Assembly: GCA_029207755.1 (NCBI GenBank)
Contig: JARCOQ010000002.1
Coordinates: forward strand, 55,207,172 to 55,271,171
From: Chamaea fasciata
Lineage: Eukaryota; Chordata; Aves; Passeriformes; Sylviidae
Direction of reading: 5' to 3'
DNA: 64,000 bases
Part shown: positions 52,101 through 63,819 of the stretch, piece by piece
How the letters are laid out: each line of letters opens with the position of its first letter
Position numbering within the stretch: the stretch's first letter is position 1
Program-made: the position numbers and the translations under genes
The notes under the pieces: generated by a model
Databases searched by the model: none
What the model was told of the DNA's origin: nothing
The model's input: only the letters and a program-made list of their open reading frames with translations

Positions 52101-52277
52101 GGATTGGAAGGTCAGGGAAGGTTCAGGAGGTGGATGGTCATGTTTGCACAGAAGTGAGCTTAAGCTCATAAACTCTTTGGGGCCCAGCCTGTTTCCCTGC
52201 ACAGCTGCCCAAGTGGCCGGTGCCATATGTTTTGGGGCGTGCCTTCTTCTAGTGGACACACTCTGGCTAGCAGCTTT
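49148..52277. other. Unique non-coding DNA
   Basis: A short TTG/TTA repeat lies at about 51701-51719. No gene or transposon is recognised. Confidence 0.5.
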
Positions 52278-52296
52278 CACTACTACTACTACTGCG

Positions 52297-52330
<34 letters not shown>

Positions 52331-52352
52331 TTATTATTATTATTATTATTTT
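52278..52352 (+). repeat. Trinucleotide array (TAC)n changing to (TAT)n
   Basis: About 16 TAC/ACT units, with one GCG-type interruption near 52293-52296, pass directly into about eight TAT/ATT units. The false frames that cross it encode Tyr or Thr repeats and are not genes. Confidence 0.97.
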
Positions 52353-52692
52353 AAAGTCCTAATTGCAATACCACATATACCATGGAGGACACTTGAGCTG
52401 AATGAACAAAGAAAACAGCTTTGTTTCAAAAAACAGTTGAGCAGACCCATAGATTCTACTTAGTCCATTGCTTTCACAAATTCAGAGATTTTTACCTTTC
52501 CTCAAAATTGGTAAGTGAACTTAGAGTGCTTAGTAAAAAAAAAAATCTTTCAGTTTAACACAAATTGTGTGATGAAATGTAGTAAATTTAGACTTTCATT
52601 TGTGTTTATCACAACTTTAGATAGGCTCATTTTTAAAATAAGTCAAATTCTAATTTAAAGAAAAAAAATCAGTTTGTGCTCTCCCCGCCCTG

Positions 52693-52712
52693 CCCCCCCC
52701 CCTTTTTTTTTT
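52693..52712 (+). repeat. C10T10 homopolymer junction
   Basis: Ten C are followed directly by ten T, a pure pyrimidine strand. It is a simple repeat and a common site of sequencing error. Confidence 0.9.
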
Positions 52713-52728
52713 CATTGCCACAGGCAGA

Positions 52729-52744
52729 TTATGCATTTGCATAA
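52729..52744. promoter_or_regulatory. Palindromic POU-type (MORE-like) motif
   Basis: TTATGCATTTGCATAA consists of two perfect inverted 7-bp arms around TT. The central ATGCATTTGCAT differs at one base from the MORE element (ATGCATATGCAT) bound by dimers of Oct/POU factors, and it includes a full octamer (ATTTGCAT) at 52735-52742. Binding is inferred. Such a motif may also occur by chance in AT-rich DNA. Confidence 0.3.
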
Positions 52745-55282
52745 AATTCAAGAGGGCATGATTTTCTATGTCTGCCCATGTTTTATGTCACTAGCAACTT
52801 TTATTTTTCTGGCTTCTTTGCTTTTGGTTATCATGAAAAGTGTAGAGTTCTGTGAGATGGGATCTATAGGGAAATTAGGAAAAATAAAAGGAAAAATAAA
52901 ACAAAAATGAAAGGAGTAATAAAAAAAAAAGGGGCCAGAATATTCTGTGCTTCCATGCGACCATTAGAATCCATGTCTTTCACCAATGATCCTTTACATG
53001 AGGGAATGTCTGATTATCTGACTTCTCGGACATATCCTTTCTCTCCCTCTTTCCCTACACTGTCTAGAGGGATTGGTGATGGTCAGAAATACTGCAAACA
53101 TCAATTACTTCATTTTCCCTCAGGAAATGGAAACAAAAGCATACCCATTCAAATATTTTGAACTCTCTTTAAAGTCCTGCAGAAGTAGTGGAAGGCTTGA
53201 GGTGGAGTCTCTTAACTTGTCTAAATCAGGACTCTCTTCCTTGACATAAATCAGGAAAGGAAAAATTCAACGTTTTGCTAATTTGTGTAGGACTTTGATG
53301 CTAATTTGCCTAGAGACATTTAAGTGGTACAACATGAAATAACAGAAACTAAAATTAATGGAGTTGGAATGGGATTGCATTGTGCAAGGCCCCCACATAT
53401 GGTTACAATTCAGTATTTCCTCTGTATCTGACAGGATCCTTACAGAAAGAATTCTTCTGAGGAACTGCTACTGTACCCACCCTGAAAGCATGGAGAAGAA
53501 AACATCACCCCATAGTGTCTGTTCACCATTCTTTCTCCTCCTGTGGTGACTTCTCGTGGGATTTATTTGCGCTCAAAATTAAACACAAGCCTGAGTTTGC
53601 TCTCTTAAGCAGGCTGATCCTTTGTTCATGGTTTAAATCTCAAGGGCAGCACTGGAAGGTCTCCCTGTTTGGAAACAGTTGATAGAAACTCCATGAGGTT
53701 GGTTAGGTTGCTCACACACAGCCACCTGAGATGCAGTGAGAGAGCTGAGGTGTTCATGCTGACATGGCACAGTATCCACAGGAGTCACATATCCACTTGG
53801 AGAGGCAGCCAGAGGCCAACAACAGTATTGCAAGACAACTCCAGCCGCCAGTGTTCCAGAAGACACAGCACACACCTGGTGTCTACACATAAGCCGGGTG
53901 CCTGAGCTCACAGTGTAGTCAGCTGAAACCCAGCCTGTGCAGTCAGCAGCATCTAAAAGCTACACGTGGAACCAAATGCTGGGGTGCAAACCAGTTGCCT
54001 AAACACAGGTATCAAATTTTCTTTTGAGGTGTTCTCTCATATTTCAAGTATTCACACGGTCTGGCAAACACAATTTAAAACTACTGGTTATTAAGAGTAT
54101 CTAGGAGGAGCAGTTAGACACCAGGTAGGATACTCAAGCCAACCAGAACCTCTGTTTTGGCAAGCAAATTTCCAGGTCTAAAGAGAGGCTCATGCTCTGT
54201 GGAATGAACAACAGATGATTCAAGTTTAGAACCAACAGCAAAAAGCTCCAACTTGGCTCCTCCTGTGTTAAGCTATGATGGTGCCTCAGCACACAGCGTG
54301 AATGAAGACCTTGTGCGTCACAAGGCTCACGAGTGAACCTTTTCCAAGTTCTCTCTTCACCTTGTAGACAGAAGCTACACCCCCAGTTAGCCTGTGGCAA
54401 CCACTGACCAACAGGCTGGCCTTGCTGTAATGCCAGGTAAGCAGAGTGGGTCATGTTAACACAAACCTGGCCAGAAACAAACCTTACTGAAATGGTGAAC
54501 TTGTGCCCAAGTTTTAATCTGTCTTTCATTTCACTATTTCCATTGCTCATAATTATTACCACTGTCACAAACAGTGAGTTATCCCCCTTGCTCAAGCCTG
54601 CAATGAGTCTGACTTTTTCATAGCTATGCTTAATTTTTGCCAGGGTTCCCTGTAGGAGCATTAGCCTGCTTAATATTACACGGCTTGAGAAAATTAAATG
54701 ATCAATATCAGGTTAAGAGTACTCAGTTGTTCTTTCTTGGCTTTTGTAATTGCTTGTGTGACAGGAAAATAATTACTATGTTGAGTTTATTGTTATTCTC
54801 ATTGTCCTCAGTTGGTGATTTTGTTGTTCAGTTATGGACATGTCTGATTTAAATTGCCTATAAAATTGCTGTCTTAGAAGGAAATAGAAAGGAAAGGGGA
54901 AGGGAAAGGAAGTAGGAAAATTAAAGGCTGGTCTAAGATTAACATAGTGTTTACTCTGGCTCCTGGCAAGGTTTGTTTGTAAAGAGAGACTCCCAAAGCA
55001 AAAATCATCTAGAGTGAATTTGTTTAAAGTGACACTGTCAACTTCAATATCACACTTCAGGATTTTTGGTTTTTATTCCACGTTGTTATAAGTAACACCC
55101 AAACCAATTATATCCCACTAATCCCATTGGGACACCTCAGATTACAGAATAGAGAAAAATCATTAATCACTGTTTTTGGGTTGTTTTTACTGCAATTCCT
55201 AGCACACTAATTTCATATTCTGAGTTGGAAGGGATTTACAAGGATCATCGTGTCCAGCTCCTAAGTGAGTGGTCTGATACAG

Positions 55283-55292
55283 GGACTGAACC
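55283..55292 (-). promoter_or_regulatory. Pol III B box of the SINE
   Basis: The minus strand reads GGTTCAGTCC, close to the B-box consensus GGTTCRANNCC with a shift of one base. It belongs to the internal promoter inherited from the tRNA and is slightly degraded. Confidence 0.65.
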
Positions 55293-55339
55293 CTTAATCT
55301 TGGCATTATTAGCACTAGGTTCTAATAGCACAGTTCTAA

Positions 55340-55351
55340 CCAACTGAGCTA
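55340..55351 (-). promoter_or_regulatory. Pol III A box of the SINE
   Basis: The minus strand reads TAGCTCAGTTGG, a perfect fit to the A-box consensus TRGYNNARNNGG. Confidence 0.75.
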
Positions 55352-55859
55352 ATCCATGATCACCAACTTGTATGGAAAGCTTACACACAAAAAGGATCAT
55401 GTGGATTTGGGCCATGCCTAAATCTTCTGTAATTTTCTAATAGGTCTCCTTCCTGTTGTTTATGTAGTTTTGTGATTAAGTAAGAGGAGAGAAAAAAAAC
55501 ACCACCAGTGATTTTTGAAAAAAGATTTTTAAAACCAGCAGGGGATGTAGAAAAACAGAAATCCCCCGAGTCCTCTGCAGGGAGAGGTCAGGGTCCTTGC
55601 TTTCAGCCATGCAGAGGCAAGCCAGTCCCTAGTGAAAAGATGCCTACTGTCTTCAGAAGCCAGTGGGAGTGGGCTGATAAAGAGATCCCTTTAACCGTGG
55701 TGCTTATGAGTCACTGGTGTCAGCGTTAAGACATCCTGGGAGAAAGAAGGAAACAAAACTGGTTATTCACTGCCTTTGTTTAGCTGCCTTCAGAGGTTTC
55801 AAGAGACCTGAATACAGAGACACTGTGGCGTATGCCAACTGTTGACTCCATCAAATAAT

Positions 55860-56160
55860 AAAGCAATCCCAGTGGGTATTAAGAAGCGTGGAATCATTCT
55901 AATGAGTCTGGCAAAATCTCATTAGGATGAACAGCAGGTGATGACAAAATATTTGCTCTGTATGCAAATGACTTGTTTCCTTCTCTGTCTGCATGCGGTT
56001 GCATGAGTGCTCAGAACAGGAGCTGTCGCATAATTACTTACTGGAGTAAAGCACTGCATATGTGGTGGTTGCATTTCAAATGTATCAGTGAAAAAATGGG
56101 GAAAATGACAGAAAGGAGAGTCCCCTGTATCACCAAACTCTTGCACAGTAGAGGGCTTCA
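55860..56160. promoter_or_regulatory. Possible enhancer-like stretch with octamer motif
   Basis: A perfect octamer ATGCAAAT (POU factor site) lies at 55962-55969. Homeodomain-type words (CTAATGAG near 55899, ATAATTAC near 56031) surround it. The region is not a simple repeat and holds no recognisable gene. Enhancer function is inferred from motifs alone. Confidence 0.15.
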
Positions 56161-57232
56161 CTGAGCATCCAGACAGTCCAGCTGTCTTTCCAGAATCACT
56201 TTCAAAGCAAGGACGTATGGACTGCAAGTTGTCAAAACTTCTCCAAGAGCTGTGAGTATAGAAAACGTGATGGAAGGAGGTCAGGAGGTATGCTGAATAA
56301 TGAGAGCTAGGCAAAACATGGCAGTTTCTGTTGACAGAAGTAGGTTACCTGCATAGACCCGAGTCTGACCTGACCTACTAGATCAAAAAGCAACACCACG
56401 AATCAACCCTGAACCATCCAGCTGCAGGCTCAGATGTTGCACAGTAAATCACTGCTTTGTCCCCTTCTGCTGCTTTAACATCAGGCTGTGTAGCCCTTGA
56501 TATCTGTTCTGTTCCTGATGGTGTTTCTGGCATAGTACGCTTCCATTCTCTCCAGAGTATCATTAATAATGCTTCACACATTTGTTTTTAATCACTTTGG
56601 TATTTATTTATTTCTGCAGTCCTGTTCCTACTCCTCATACATGTCAGAGGCAAAATCCTTGTGTGAGGGAAGTGGAAGGCCCCCAAGAGCCCCATTCTTC
56701 TGTGCACACTGGTGGAGAGGAGGACAGGGCAGTTGAGTCAAAGGACATTCCAGATTAAATGACCCAAGCTACACAAACACAAGTGTTCCTGCAGATCTTC
56801 TCTCCAATGCCTGGCAGTCAAAAACCTTCACTATATACTCTGCCCATGTAATTGTGGTTTTCTCTCATAAAAAACGGAGTCAGGAATGCATTTGAGGCCT
56901 TCCTTCTGAAAACACTTTTAAGATGCCCAGGGCCATGAAAAACTTCCAGGTCGGAAAGGCAAAGGACTTTGTGTATGATGACCGTGTGCTCTCACCATGC
57001 TCATTGGCTCCCACCTGGAGACAGTTTGCTACAGACTGTCCATCACAGAGGGAATTAAGTAAGCTGATTATGAGAAAGAGCCATTTGCTTTCCTGCTGAA
57101 GTCCTATAGAGATGGAGTAAAAACAATACACTAAAAAGCAGAAATTTGCCTCCCTCGCCATCAAGGAACTTGCAACCAAAATCTTACAGAAGCCGGGGAA
57201 AGGGGTCCAGTCCCCTAAAGTTCCCTCTCCAC
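56161..57232. other. Unique non-coding DNA
   Basis: No gene, transposon or tandem repeat is recognised. Confidence 0.5.
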
Positions 57233-57256
57233 AAAAGAAAAGAAAAGAAAAGAAAA
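57233..57256. repeat. Short (AAAAG)n microsatellite
   Basis: Four to five AAAAG units occur in a row. AT-rich unique DNA follows up to about 57420. Confidence 0.9.
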
Positions 57257-57854
57257 ATAGTTAGCTGAGGCATTTGTAAAATGAATTATTATGTGATTTT
57301 AATAATAGTAACTATTTTAAATTGTTAACACTATTAGATGCTAATAATATTAGGAATTTTTTAGTCTGTAGATCTTTATCAAAAATGCTTTTCATACAAG
57401 TGATTTGTCATGGCAAAGTCAATGTCATCATTTCTTCTTTCCTAAGTTTGAGAAGTCTGTAAGGGTCACCAGGTAGATGATCAAGTGAATTGGGAAGCAA
57501 TGCCTAGTCCTCCTGATACCCAGAACGGCAGCTTGTGCGCACAGGGGCACTGTGGCTCACTGTATCATTGGTGTGGGTCTGGGACCTACAGAGCTATCAG
57601 AGCTCCTTCTGAGGCTCGAGGTTTTAGGAATAAGTAGGATAAACATAATTTGTGTTAGCATGGGATTATTGTGACTCTCTGGGCATGGGGACTGGCAACA
57701 CCATCTCTTGAGATCCAGACCTGCAGCCTAGGATTTGATGACAGTATCCTACACAGTATTCATCTTAGATTTAATAATTGCATTAAATTGAGGTCTGCAG
57801 TGGAAGTGCTGCCAAAATGACAGCAGGCCAAGAACTACACTGAGCAGAGAGAAG
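57257..57854. other. AT-rich unique DNA
   Basis: The part at 57257-57420 is dense in ATTA/TAAT words and may be a conserved non-coding element. The rest shows nothing recognisable. Confidence 0.4.
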
Positions 57855-57975
57855 TGGGCTCGGCGGGGTTTGCAGGGCGGCGAGCCTTGTTCTCATGGCT
57901 GGGTTATGGATGCCAAGGGAACACATTCCAACCCAAATCGACAGCAGTGCACGGGGTGGGGGGGCACAGCCGGCT
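57855..57975. promoter_or_regulatory. Small CpG/GC-rich cluster
   Basis: About seven CpGs occur in 120 bp, including CTCGGCGGGG and GGGCGGCGAG, next to a G8 run near 57957. It is a local deviation from the AT-rich surroundings. No promoter elements or first exon can be defined. Confidence 0.2.
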
Positions 57976-60900
57976 GGTTCTGCTTAGCCACTTTTGCTGA
58001 CCAGAAAAAGCAATGGAAATCCCAAGCCCTCAGAAAGCAATAGTTCTGAAGCAACCACTTTTTCTTTCCTTTTTCATTTTTTTGCTCCCCGATTAGCCAA
58101 ACAACTGAGTGTTTGTTCAGTGAGACCAGCTGCAGTAAGAAAACTGGACAGCAATGGCAGTGAGTCATTTCAAACCCAAAATGTCATCTGATGTTAGTGG
58201 TGGTCTGTATCAACTGACCAAAGGTCATGCACATGCTGGTCCCATATACATATTGCTCTGAAAAAATTCTGTGGAGCCCTCCCAAATGCAGGATAGGTCA
58301 GAATGCTCCAAGTTTGGCTCCCTCTACCCATAACAGTCCTCCATCATGCCCAAGAGGCTTTGTGTCCTCACACTCATGCTCCAGTAGCATACCCCCAGGC
58401 TGTGATGTGTCTTTGTGGGTATTCTGGAAAAACATCCCTTAGGTGAGTGAGGCACAGCTGTCAGGGTATCTCACACACTTCCCACTGAAAAGGACAAAAA
58501 GCAGAATGAAGTATCTCACTGTCAGAATCACAGGAAGACTACATGTTGTTCAGATGAGATCTAAGACCAAGCAGCCTAGACAGGAGCGCACAAGCCCTAA
58601 GCAGTAGGGGCAGGAGTCAGTTTATGCTGCTTGGCCTTGGCAGTGGTCCTTGCCTTCTTTTCTTTAGCAGTAGAGATGGAATCTTATAGAAACTACAAGG
58701 GCAGTTTACTTATGCAGAGGCATCTAGTGCTGTCTGAGATGCCAAAACACATCCTGTATGGCTTTCACCTCTTTCTTCCAAAGGAAGGCATTTAAGACCT
58801 CTGTGGCATTTGTCAGGCTGACCGAACCTCTTGGGTACCCCAGGTATCTGAAATGGCACTACAAGTCCCTGTTTAAAGAATGAGACCCCCCCTGTGTCTC
58901 TGTGCTGAAAGGTGTTCCAGTTGCTCAAGCTGTCATTAGAGTTTTTTCAGCCTGAACTGAGCTCTGTGCTTTTGCTTCTGAGTGAGTTTGCAATTAACAG
59001 CAGCAGGCACTATATGTTCCCTGCAGTTTCTGAGGTGTCTGCAAAGCAGGCCCACCCTGAAGAACTGATGAATACCTCTAGATAGTCTTCTTGTTCCCAT
59101 AGGCCAATGGTAGAACTGCTCTCCTAAAAGTCCTTTGAAAATTAAAGTACTTTAATTAAAAGTAATTAAATTAACACAATGGTCAAAGTAAAATGAGACT
59201 GTAGGTGGACATCTTTTATCGTGTTTGGAGTGGATAGAGAGATCCTATGCATTCATGTCATTCTCCTCGTAAGAATAATTCCTATTAAAGGTGGAGGAGG
59301 AGAGAACTACCCTGTGATTTCTTTGTCCTCACCCTATTCCCTCTTAGAGACCAGAGCATTTTGCTTTTCTCTTCCTTATCTTCCAGTCCCAGCCACAGCC
59401 TGCAACTTCCTGACTTGCTGTTCTCATACTCACCTACACTTCCTAACGTGTCTTCAGCATTTATCTCAGAGCTTCTTCCATCTTACCTCTGCTGTATCAC
59501 AGCCTCCCAAACTGCTGTAACTTTGTTCTTCCATTCACTTCCTACTCTTTCTACCTGCCCCTCTAACCTTGGCGATGCCAGACCCTCAAAGTCAGCCTTC
59601 ATATATTCTGCAGCCCTCTAAGGTCCAACTCTCTATGAGGTCCACCCTGTACCTATCCTTGAAGGACTTCGCTGCTGCTCTTCCCTTGGCCAAAGGAGAT
59701 AAGCACACATTTCCCCTTAACCTTTCCCCTACCCAGGGACAGAAATCCACCCATCCACACCTAGAGAAATATAGAATGTATCTGGGTAGAAAATAGTGAC
59801 CCTAATCTGGGGACGAGAAATACTACATCAAGATACAGTTGTTTGTTTAGATAAGCTTCCAGGAAATCTGGACCATGTTGGAGCATACCCACAGCCATTT
59901 CTGTGGACAAACTGTGCTGGTACCACTCACATGGTGTTTACTGGTAGCAAACTAAGTTACAAATTGCTCCAGAGCAGGCAAGAAAAGGCTCTTAAGAAGA
60001 GAACAACAGCTAAATTCATGAACACAGCTGCCTAACTTTTTTTGTCTCCCAGTTTTCAGCATTGTGCTGAGTTTGCCCTCCAAATGTCTGACTGACAAAT
60101 GTCCTTTCACTTTTATTTAAAGTAGCTCATAAGGCAGATTATTATTCTGTCCTGTTTTACCCTTTCTCTTCATTTTTGCATAATAAATGAAAGTGGTCAA
60201 CACTGGATTATCTAGGTATTCTTGTGAACTCTGGAAACAAGATTCATCCTGTCTTTCAGCCCATGCTGAGGCATTTAAGCCAGAAGTCTAATTGCCCTTT
60301 GGTACCCTCATTAATCACTTTGCCTTTGGCTGAAACACCCTGTACTTGTGTCTCACCTCTCCCATACCCAAACCTACCAGAGGCCAAACGTACAGGGTGC
60401 ATTTTGTTCACCCTCCAAGTTGCTTCTCCTCAGCAGATCCAGAACTCTCCATGAGGCTGGCCCACAATGGCCTTTATGCCTTATAGATGTCAGTCCTTTT
60501 TGTCACCTCTGCTTTGCAGGTGCTTGGGATTTTCAGAAGCAGATATATGGCTCCAGCTAGACTGGTTAGCAGGGGCAGACCAAGAGGAAACCAGGAACCT
60601 GGAGGCATTGTTATCCTTGCTAAGGTTGTTCTATACCTCCTAGTGTGTGCACAAGGTTTTTCCCTCAGCTGTGCATGCCCACACTTCCATTACAACAAAA
60701 TTTCCTGGGCAGTCATAGGATGAACTTTATTTCCTGAACAATACAGCCACAGACAAGTCTTTGAAGCCTTTTTCTTCAGTTTAACTTAATGAAAACTTGA
60801 GCCTTCACATTGGTGTAGAGTGAAAATGTTCCTACTCGAGCTAAGAGAATATCTTCCGTATTTTTTTTATGCACTGATTCCTCTTGTCTCCAGAGAAGAC

Positions 60901-63766
60901 AGAAAATCAGTTTTATCTGTACTTGCTAGCCTTACACTAACGCACAATTTTTAGTAACATTGGGAACAATAACTTGTGAGGTTATGCCCTGTAAGGAAGC
61001 AGTACTACTCCAAATCTTGCAAAACTGAAACTTATGCAAACTTCAGCAAGACTTTCCTTCCATCAATTATGGAAGAACAAAGCAACTACTCTTTCATATT
61101 TAAAAAATCACCTCTTCCTAGAATCTCAAGTCTAAGGTGTTTTTACTGTGAAAAAGAGCTTCATGGTAATGATAGCAGAATATCATATTACTGACTCTGT
61201 ACAAGAGTCCTCTGTTTGATTTCTGTCTACTTCTTAACAACATTTAGGAAAAAGCTGAATGCCTTCCAGGGGCACCTTTAATTCACATACTAAGAATGTT
61301 TATGCCTCTCAAGTGGTCAAATTAAATTGTATCAAATGAACTGTATGGGCTTGACATAGGTCCTAAGGCCCTGTTTAAACTGTTGTGTGTTCATGAAACA
61401 ATTAAAGCTGAATAAACAGTACCAAAAGAATTTCAGAGAGGATTAGTTCAAATGTTTAACTAAATTAATTTCTGCCACGGTTGGTTTCCATGGGCGTTCA
61501 TTTGATCTGGCTGAAATGCTCTTTCCTAAGTGTTTAACCAAAGTCTGATTGCAAGTCACATCTGTTCTGTTGGGGAAGGCAAACAACGATTTTGCCCTCT
61601 GTGATCACATGAAACTGAACAGCTCTGTATCGCACCTCTTGGATGGCAAGTGTCCATCAGCCAAGGTACTCAAGAAAGCTTTGGATTTTTTACTGCTGGT
61701 ACATTGTTTGGCTGGATCTTAAAAACAGTAATTCTGTATGCACTGACTGTTTTTACAGACCGCAATAGCTGGGGCTCAAACACCTCAATTTCAGACTTTG
61801 CAAACTAGGCATGACTGGAGTCATGGCATCTCTAGGTGAATACTTTGACATTTCAACAGGTTTTGATATCAACAGGGATAAGCAAGTCTTCTGACATGGT
61901 CTGCTGAACTGATTCATCTCTCCACACAGACCCTATCTTCACTCTCCAAGTCTTCAGAAAAGCCTTGAGGATATGAGGTAGGAGTATGCGAGTATTTAAA
62001 TGAAGAGGGAAAAGAGTGATTATGGTGGTGTTACCCAGTCCCTTCAGAGAAGATAGCCCTCATCCTATACTCACTGAAATTGTAAACATGAAATACAAAA
62101 TTAAGGCGTATAGAGAGCTCAGAATATTTTGTTTAACCCTGCTTCAAATAGCAACATGTTTGCATAGGTTACTACTGATGTTGTAATTAGCAACCAGTAG
62201 CTGCCTAGAGAGGTACTCTCTCCCGGTTTTGGATATGATCTCCAGAGGACTTCAGCTGGAAACATTTTTTTTTGATTACCTGGTATGAAGGGTGCTCATA
62301 CAGATATTTGCTTCTGACACTTACTCATCAATTTTGTCTATTTTTCTCTTAGCAGTCTAAACCAGTGCCCTTGCAAAGGTGGAGAGAAATTCTAGGTAAA
62401 GCCCAATAATTTATTAATATTTTATGCTTTTGGTTGTGCAACAAAAAAGATCTTTTCTTCATGCTTTTGATAAGGGAATAGCTTATGGTCAAAATACAAG
62501 GCGACTGGCTGGACTACTATAGTCATGGGATAATTTTGTAACCTCTAGAGCACTACTTAGGGTTATTATCTTTATTTATCTGTTTAATAATTTTTAACAG
62601 GTATTGTCAGTGCATGTCTGGAGGGGCACCTGCTAAGCATAAACAGTAAATATTGATCCTCCTGTCTCTTTCCTGAGCACACCTGCCAATGCATCCCTAG
62701 TCTTCAGACCTGAGATCCGATACTCCTCTTTGGCACTGCACTTAAATATCACAAAAACAAACTACTGCAACTGGTGATCTTTGCACTGTACTTACCAACG
62801 TTGGGAAGTACTCATGGCTAATTGCTATGACTGTAATTCCAAACCTGACAGCTGGCAGAGAATCAGAGACCTCAGTCATATTTGCTGAATGTCTCTCTAA
62901 CACGCTCCACCAGATAGTTTGTGGCAGTGCTCTCCAAAGCCTTGCCCTTTGACTACTTGCATTTCTCCAGTACTTAGGTAGTTGCTGCCAAGGCTGTTCT
63001 CCTCTAGAGTAATTATTTGTGCAGTGTAATTTCTTGGAAGCCCAGCTGGCAAATGGTGCTTTCATGCAGGCTAGGCTAGATCTATCTAGAGAAAGGTTGG
63101 CAGTGTAAAGTTTTTAGGAGCACCTAGAGGGAATGAATAAACACTGGTTGTAAAGAAAAAGCAGGTGCTGTCTGCTCCCACTTGGGTAACTCCTGTTGAC
63201 TTCAATGGGAGTGTGACAATTTTCACAGTCACTCCATTTGCTTTTGTGGAAATGTTTTCTTTAATATTAACAATGATTCAAAATGACAACCCCCAGAGGT
63301 CTGAGGGGGCCAGAGAACTGAAAACATGAGATGGAGTGTGGATACATTCCCATGATAGTCAGGAGAACGGATCAGTTGACATTTAATAACAGTGTGTATA
63401 TCCCAGCAGTGGGTGCCTGAGCGAAGATGAGTTAGGTAGCATTTTCTAAATGGCTTTGGTATTATGGGATCAGTTGTTCTCATCACACAATCCAGTTTAA
63501 AGAAAGTACCACCAAGGCAATTACTTTTACTAGAAACCAATGTGCCAGAGATGTGTAGAAACAGATGTACCTCTCTCTGACAGAGGTGTTACACCTTGGG
63601 TAATGCTGCACTTCAAGAAAGAGTATTTGTGCTTCCTGGGATGACATTTCCCTTGGAAATAAGCAGGTGGTCACATCCTGAAAGGTTCTCACTCCAGCAG
63701 GAGCCCCCAGGCAACTTCTGAAAGCCCTGCATCACCCCTAAAAGGAACAAACACTGAAAGATGGAA
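57976..63766. other. Unique non-coding DNA
   Basis: No gene or transposon is recognised in almost 6 kb. Frames stay at or below about 107 codons. A perfect 18-bp palindrome at 59140-59157 is listed separately. Confidence 0.5.
59140..59157. repeat. Perfect 18-bp palindrome in AT-rich DNA
   Basis: AATTAAAGTACTTTAATT equals its own reverse complement. More TAAT/ATTA words follow up to about 59175, so homeodomain factors could bind several sites. In AT-rich DNA such a palindrome can also arise by chance. Confidence 0.7.
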
Positions 63767-63819
63767 AGCATTTCTGATGAAACAGTGGGTGTAGACATCA
63801 GCATTTCTGATGAAACAGT
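63767..63819 (+). repeat. 20-bp direct repeat with 33-bp period
   Basis: AGCATTTCTGATGAAACAGT occurs at 63767-63786 and again, identical, at 63800-63819. The 13 bp between the copies differ from the sequence that follows the second copy, so this is a short local duplication and not a longer tandem array. Confidence 0.9.

Larger units (their letters stand above)
52353..55212. other. Unique non-coding DNA
   Basis: It contains the C10T10 tract and the POU-like palindrome listed separately. A 175-codon minus-strand frame (54134-54661) has no known domain and is about what chance predicts for 64 kb. A purine-rich patch lies at about 54880-54916. Confidence 0.5.
55213..55355 (-). mobile_element. 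tRNA-Ile-derived SINE with CR1-like tail (TguSINE1 type)
   Basis: Read on the minus strand, the element starts with GGATTAGCTCAGTTGGTTAG, the 5' part of a tRNA-Ile. It keeps the anticodon loop CTAATAA (anticodon AAT; plus-strand 55306-55312) and the T-arm GGGTTCAGTCC. The second half, GAGCTGGACACGATGATCC then CCCTTCCAACTCAG, matches a CR1 3' end, so CR1 reverse transcriptase probably copied it. This architecture is that of TguSINE1, which is known from songbirds and supports a passerine source. An extra 17-18 bp between D-arm and anticodon arm looks like a local duplication (an AGAAC...TGCTA word occurs twice). The usual terminal CR1 octamers are missing or decayed. No clear target-site duplication is visible. 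Confidence 0.85.

Noticed and set aside
54134..54661. 175-codon minus-strand open frame
   Set aside because: There is no recognisable domain. By a rough estimate about one frame of this length is expected by chance in 64 kb read in six frames.
55281..55355. tRNA-Ile gene on the minus strand
   Set aside because: The anticodon loop and A box are kept, but an insertion disrupts the fold, the acceptor 3' half is missing, and a CR1-like tail follows. It is the head of a SINE.
58060..58134. Pyrimidine tract plus AG, then 38 bp, then GTAAGA (exon-like)
   Set aside because: The length is not a multiple of three, and there is no supporting frame or partner exon.
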